From contig OZ246977.1 of assembly GCA_965232465.1 (NCBI GenBank), forward strand, positions 248,001 through 312,000: 64,000 nt of DNA, given 5' to 3'. This DNA comes from G965232465 sp965232465 (GTDB taxonomy: Bacteria; Pseudomonadota; Alphaproteobacteria; JAQWUY01). Shown here one piece after another: positions 60,391 to 64,000 of this stretch. The position numbers and the translations under genes were made by a program. A model generated the notes under the pieces. The model saw nothing but the letters and a program-made list of their open reading frames with translations. It had not been told where the DNA came from and did not search any database. Position 1 is the stretch's first letter. The number at the start of each line of letters is the position of its first letter.

Positions 60391-61238
60391 ATTCTAATTC
60401 CCCCGATTTAAGTATTGTGCGTCAATGCGAGTTGCTTGGAATGAACCGTTCAAGTTATTACTATCAATGTAAAGAAGAGAGTGATTTTAATGTGGAGTTG
60501 ATGGAACAGATAGCCCAGCAACATTTACAAACGCCTTTTTATGGTGCGAGGCAAATGATGCGTCATTTAATCCGCCAAGGCTATAAGGTCGGCAGAAAAC
60601 GCATCCGCAGGCTGATGAAGGTACTGAGGCTAAAAGCAATTTACCAAGAGCCAAAAACATCTACTATAAACCCGCAACATAAGGTGTATCCGTATTTGTT
60701 GAGAAACTTGGATATTAACCGTCCTAATCAGGTTTGGTGTACAGATATTACTTATATCCCGATCAAACGAGGGTTTTTATATTTGGTTGCTGTTATGGAT
60801 TGGTATAGTAGGAAGGTACTCTCATGGCGTTTATCTAATACGCTGGATAGTAGGTTTTGTGTTGAAGCGTTAAATGATGCTTTGGCAAAATACCCCACCC
60901 CAGAGATATTTAATACAGACCAAGGCAGTCAGTTTACTTCCCTTGATTTTACGGATACCTTAAAAGATAATGGTATTCGTATATCTATGGATGGTAAAGG
61001 GTGTTGGAAGGATAATGTCATAATTGAAAGATTTTGGAAATCATTGAAGTATGAATGTGTTTATTTGCAAGCATTTACCAGCGGTGTAATGGCTAAGGAA
61101 AGCATAAGAAAATGGCTTAAATTTTACAACCAAGATAGACCCCATTCACATTTCGGTTTGACAACACCCGCAGAAACATATACAATGCATTCTCATGCAA
61201 AAGAAGTTCCGCCTACGGCTACACTTACTTTTACATGA
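60384..61238 (+). CDS. IS3-family transposase OrfB (DDE integrase core)
   Basis: This 284-aa catalytic subunit is close to IS-A OrfB (WCTDITYIPIKRGFLYLVAVMDWYSRKVLSW cannot be missed as the first catalytic block). The other catalytic residues are in FNTDQGSQF and DNVIIERFWKSLKYE. The frame is intact. Confidence 0.95.
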   Translation: MVNSNSPDLSIVRQCELLGMNRSSYYYQCKEESDFNVELMEQIAQQHLQTPFYGARQMMRHLIRQGYKVGRKRIRRLMKVLRLKAIYQEPKTSTINPQHKVYPYLLRNLDINRPNQVWCTDITYIPIKRGFLYLVAVMDWYSRKVLSWRLSNTLDSRFCVEALNDALAKYPTPEIFNTDQGSQFTSLDFTDTLKDNGIRISMDGKGCWKDNVIIERFWKSLKYECVYLQAFTSGVMAKESIRKWLKFYNQDRPHSHFGLTTPAETYTMHSHAKEVPPTATLTFT

Positions 61239-61449
61239 GAATATACATATTTAACCACATAAGTGAAGCTTAAAATAGGCTTAGTACTGTCCTAACAAAG
61301 GGGACCACCTCTGATTTTTGTTTATATTATAGGGTGATTTTTATGTGTGGGGGGATGGATGTGCCATGTTGTTTGTATATAGGGCGTATCGGTAACCATA
61401 ATTTCCATAATAAAATCTGTTTCCGTGATTTTAAAGGTGGGGGTATATT

Positions 61450-62004
61450 TTATTTGCATGGTGTACACACTTGTCGCCATTGTTCGGGGGTGTTGGTATT
61501 TTTCATATGCGGTTTAAATATATGGGGCAAGGTAATTTGTGGTATTTTTAGGTGTATCAGTAAATGTTGCACAGAAGTATGGGGGGCAATCCCGATATTT
61601 TTTTTCGGTCGTGGTATATACGCCGGCAAGGTATACTGTGCAAAGATTGCCCCTTGTGGGTGTTGGCACAGGGTGTGTATCATATCCGCCCGTAACAATG
61701 GCATGTCCACAGGTACCACCATATAGCCGTCATAATTCGCATGGGTTTCCATAATGTCTTTAATGGCATGTGCTGGTCCCGCATCAGGGATGGTATCAGA
61801 TATACACAGATGTTCATATCCCAATACTTGCCCACTGATACAAATGTTGTGTATGTTTGCTGATTGTACAATACGCAACATATGGGCAATCAATGGTACC
61901 CCGCCATAGGATAAAAACGCTTTATTTTGCCCCATACGACTGGATTTGCCACCGGCAAGGATAATACCCAATATGTTTTTATGGGCTTTTGTCTTGTTAT
62001 CCAT
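61450..62004 (-). CDS. mobA: Molybdenum cofactor guanylyltransferase
   Basis: This 184-aa nucleotidyltransferase adds GMP to molybdopterin to make the MGD cofactor. The signature is GIILAGGKSSRMGQNKAFL, with PDAGPAHAI and VPVDMPLLRADM. ATG 62004 lies 2 nt after the moaE stop. It is the last gene of the moa operon. Confidence 0.92.
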   Translation of the reverse strand: MDNKTKAHKNILGIILAGGKSSRMGQNKAFLSYGGVPLIAHMLRIVQSANIHNICISGQVLGYEHLCISDTIPDAGPAHAIKDIMETHANYDGYMVVPVDMPLLRADMIHTLCQHPQGAIFAQYTLPAYIPRPKKNIGIAPHTSVQHLLIHLKIPQITLPHIFKPHMKNTNTPEQWRQVCTPCK

Positions 62005-62006
62005 GT

Positions 62007-62441
62007 TTATGTACCCTGTAAAGAATGTCCCGGTAACCATCCGCTTTTGCCGTCGGTATAATGTTCATTTTTCCAAATGGGGGCACGGGTTTTAATGTGT
62101 TCTATGACATATCGGCACGCTTTAAAACTTTCCGCCCGATGGGGGGATCCTACGGCGATGATGATGCTTATACCCCCGACGGGGATATACCCTTGATAAT
62201 GGGCAACATAATATGTGGTATTTTGCCATTTTTGCTCCGCTTCGTTACATATATCCATTAAAATCCTTTCCGCAAGGGGAATGTGTACATCATATGTGAT
62301 ACCGACAACGCCATTGCCTGCGTGGGTATTTCTGACGGTGCCAATAAACATATCGATCGCCCCATATGCGGGGGTGCTGACCGCCTGCATCGCCGTATCT
62401 GTGCGGAGGGGGGTGGTGCTGATGTATACCGTGTGTGTCAT
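62007..62441 (-). CDS. moaE: Molybdopterin synthase catalytic subunit
   Basis: This 144-aa subunit inserts sulfur from MoaD into precursor Z. Motifs: GAIDMFIGTVRNTHAG, AEQKW, VGGISIIIAVGSPHRAESFKACRYVIEHIKTRAPIWK in shorter recognisable blocks, and the final Lys-rich EHYTDGKSGW. ATG 62441 lies 4 nt after the moaD stop; a longer frame overlapping moaD was rejected. Confidence 0.92.
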   Translation of the reverse strand: MTHTVYISTTPLRTDTAMQAVSTPAYGAIDMFIGTVRNTHAGNGVVGITYDVHIPLAERILMDICNEAEQKWQNTTYYVAHYQGYIPVGGISIIIAVGSPHRAESFKACRYVIEHIKTRAPIWKNEHYTDGKSGWLPGHSLQGT

Positions 62442-62445
62442 GGGG

Positions 62446-62697
62446 TCAACCGCCACAAACAGGGGGAAGAATCCATAGCTGTATAGGTTTTTCAATCGTA
62501 TCTGTATCCCGTAATATGGTTGTATCCGTTGCCAATACAGAACTGTTGACCAATGCTTGATGTTCCCCCCCGATAGCATCAATTACCGCTTGCTTAATAG
62601 TTTGAACAGTTGGCATGGCGGGGGTGGTGATGCGTATAGTATCCGTAATATTTCGAAACGCCCCAAAACATTGAATGGTAAATGTGGTGTCAGTCAT
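62446..62697 (-). CDS. moaD: Molybdopterin synthase sulfur carrier subunit
   Basis: This 83-aa ubiquitin-like carrier ends in the essential Gly-Gly (PPVCGG), which is thiocarboxylated. Its start overlaps the moaCB stop (ATGA). Confidence 0.9.
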   Translation of the reverse strand: MTDTTFTIQCFGAFRNITDTIRITTPAMPTVQTIKQAVIDAIGGEHQALVNSSVLATDTTILRDTDTIEKPIQLWILPPVCGG

Positions 62698-63701
62698 GCC
62701 CCGAATCCTTGTTTTTTAATCTTGTTCAATGTATCCCCTATAAATGGACTGAGTATATCCCAGCATTCTTTTACCGCTTTTGGTGATCCGGGAAACGCCA
62801 CCACCAGTGTCGCCCCGACCATACCCGCCGTTGCCCGTGATAACCATGCTGTATCCGTAAAGTGTAAACTTTCCGCACGTATTACATCCCCCAAGCCATC
62901 CAGCATGCGGTTGCTAATTGAGTGTAATGCTTCGGGGGTTACATCACGGGGACCCGGTCCTGTACCGCCACAGGCAATTACAATATCAGGGGCAGGGGCA
63001 TTACATATGGTTTTTAATGTGTCGGCAATGGTGTGTTGGTCGTCTGGTATCACCTTGTAATATATGACTTCTGCCGCCGCATCGGTTAATTTTTGTTGTA
63101 ACAATGTTCCTGATATATCGTCATAGGTACCGTCCGATGCCCTGTCGCTCATGACCAGTATGGCGGCGGTTTTACCCTGTAAAAATGTATCCGTAGGTAA
63201 CTGGTGTTGTAACCAATCGGGAATACCATCATCGTTTATCCATACCCCCGATTTACCCCCTATTTTTACCAATAATTTTACGTCGCCAATCCGTAAATGT
63301 GCATCTGTACCTTTGGTTATATCCCAAATGGTCAGTAATGCAGTGTTTGCCCCCACCAAAGCCTCCATTTCGACCCCTGTTTTGGCGAAGGCTGCCGCTT
63401 GGGCGTATACGGTAATGCTATGTTCAGAATCGTTTAATTGACAATGAATGGTTACTTGATCCAGGGGCAAGGTATGGCACATGGGGATTAAATCGGGTGT
63501 TAATTTTGCCCCTGTAATGCCGGCTATTTCCGCTAATGCCACCACATCCCCTTTGGGCAGGGTTTTATTCTTAATGGCGGTAAAGGCGGTTTTGTTCATA
63601 TATATGGTGCCACAGGCAACGGCTTGCCTGCGGGTGGGGCGTTTTCTGCCCACATCAATCATTTTAAAATGCCCATTTTGTAGGGAAAAAGTATCCGTCA
63701 T
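62694..63701 (-). CDS. moaCB: Bifunctional MoaC-MoaB/MogA molybdenum cofactor protein
   Basis: This 335-aa fusion has MoaC in residues 1-160 (RQAVACGTIYM, IPMCHTLPLD, GVEMEALVGA..ALTIWD-like block) and a MoaB/MogA-type domain from about 175 (AILVMSDRASDGTYDDISG, CGGTGPGPRDVTPEA, FPGSPKAV). MoaC makes cyclic pyranopterin monophosphate after MoaA; the second domain adenylylates molybdopterin. Such fusions are known. It lies between moaA (7-nt gap) and moaD (ATGA overlap). Confidence 0.92.
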   Translation of the reverse strand: MTDTFSLQNGHFKMIDVGRKRPTRRQAVACGTIYMNKTAFTAIKNKTLPKGDVVALAEIAGITGAKLTPDLIPMCHTLPLDQVTIHCQLNDSEHSITVYAQAAAFAKTGVEMEALVGANTALLTIWDITKGTDAHLRIGDVKLLVKIGGKSGVWINDDGIPDWLQHQLPTDTFLQGKTAAILVMSDRASDGTYDDISGTLLQQKLTDAAAEVIYYKVIPDDQHTIADTLKTICNAPAPDIVIACGGTGPGPRDVTPEALHSISNRMLDGLGDVIRAESLHFTDTAWLSRATAGMVGATLVVAFPGSPKAVKECWDILSPFIGDTLNKIKKQGFGA

Positions 63702-63708
63702 GGTAATA

Positions 63709-64000
63709 TTACCCCCCTATACTTGCCAAATGGGTACGTATACCGCTGTTGTTATCATGTAAAAAGTGGGTGGATTTTTTATACTGCATTACATCCAAAA
63801 TCGTCGATTGCAATTCCGCTTGCATAGTGTCCGATTGTAATAAATCCCTAAGCGGATAGCCTTTTTCCCCAAACAAACACAAATGTAAATCCCCTGTTGC
63901 TGATACCCGTAGGCGGTTACAACTTTTGCAAAAATCGGGGGAATACGGGGCGATAACGCCCATACTGCCCGCATATTCGGGGTGGGTGAATTCTTGGGCG
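63709..64000 (-). CDS. moaA: GTP 3',8-cyclase MoaA, C-terminal part, N-terminus outside the window
   Basis: The last 96 or so residues are visible. The C-terminal 4Fe-4S cluster ligands appear as FCKSCNRLRVS...LCLFG, and the protein ends in the conserved Gly-Gly (ASIGG). MoaA is the radical SAM enzyme that starts molybdenum cofactor synthesis. The frame runs off the window edge. Confidence 0.93.
   Translation of the reverse strand, partial: AQEFTHPEYAGSMGVIAPYSPDFCKSCNRLRVSATGDLHLCLFGEKGYPLRDLLQSDTMQAELQSTILDVMQYKKSTHFLHDNNSGIRTHLASIGG

Larger units (their letters stand above)
59998..61312 (+). mobile_element. IS-C, IS3-family element, complete
   Basis: This 1315-bp element has ends AGAAGTGGCCCCC and, reversed, AGAGGTGGTCCCC. 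A 3-bp target duplication GAT flanks it (59995-59997 and 61313-61315). It is a diverged relative of IS-A, with the same organisation and similar ends. Confidence 0.95.

Noticed and set aside
61334..61726. 130-aa plus-strand Gly/Cys-rich frame
   Set aside because: It is antisense to mobA, whose motifs are complete.

Overview
The window is a 64 kb piece of a low-GC, Gram-negative chromosome. An alphaproteobacterium fits best: priA lies divergent from a five-gene F1 ATP synthase operon (atpHAGDC) that lacks the Fo genes, hisZ lies directly upstream of purA, and there are a tripartite DctPQM (TRAP) transporter and an outer-membrane porin. I cannot name a genus. A secreted ankyrin-repeat protein, a Sel1/TPR-like protein and a broken Fic gene suggest an animal- or protist-associated life. 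The Crp/Fnr regulator, a perfect FNR-type box, lactate dehydrogenases and molybdenum cofactor genes suggest respiration at low oxygen. The housekeeping genes show many C and G runs on an AT-rich background. Most genes between 41.2 and 59.7 kb lack these runs and are more AT-rich.

Layout. 1-1143: the 3' part of an IS3-family element (IS-A). 1167-8432: an alpha-hydroxy-acid dehydrogenase, an EamA permease, D-lactate dehydrogenase (dld), and a divergent TRAP operon ending in a 43-aa membrane protein; together these look like a hydroxy-acid/lactate uptake and oxidation module. 8619-13077: decayed accessory DNA with a doubly frameshifted fic, a secreted ankyrin protein, an IS256-family element and a dead NgoPII-like restriction-modification pair. 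13137-17928: atpHAGDC. 18090-33142: housekeeping genes (priA with an unusual 15-bp tandem repeat array, ptrB, tRNA-Arg, a Sel1-like gene, miaA, mntR, porin, metF, cbiX, PAP2 phosphatase, hisZ, purA, thiE, tenA). 33296-37856: a Crp/Fnr regulator and an ABC transporter operon whose ATPase is fused to DUF4213/DUF364-like domains, with a DUF1971 protein last. 37880-39574: folD and yebC. 39813-59691: a defence island. 59998-61312: a third IS3-family element (IS-C). 61450-64000: moaA-moaCB-moaD-moaE-mobA.

The defence island is the most interesting part. One strand carries sspB (DUF4007), sspC (large ATPase) and sspD (PAPS-reductase-like), followed by an OLD-family nuclease. The other strand carries an NYN nuclease-like gene and a cysteine desulfurase (sspA-like), then a 41-aa ORF, a DndD-like SMC ATPase, a Dnd-associated protein 4 homologue and a PLD-helicase restriction protein. 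This is a phosphorothioate (PT) DNA modification system of the Ssp type with an SspFGH-like restriction arm. Two IS insertions hide its original layout. Removing each IS with one copy of its target duplication restores two junctions. (1) sspD regains a C-terminus ending in a CxxC motif and a stop 12 nt before the OLD gene, so the OLD nuclease was the fourth gene of the sspBCD operon. (2) A 90-aa gene reappears six bases after the helicase stop and is coupled by an ATGA overlap to a 553-aa protein. Both are built from RNA polymerase parts: alpha-CTD-like HhH modules in both, plus a sigma region 4 helix-turn-helix and a HARE-HTH-like domain in the larger one. A transcription-machinery mimic was therefore originally co-transcribed with a PT restriction module. 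I know of no description of that linkage.

Both complete copies of the inverted IS407-like element (IS-B) carry their own matching 4-bp target duplications. They inserted independently and the 15.4 kb between them is in its original orientation.
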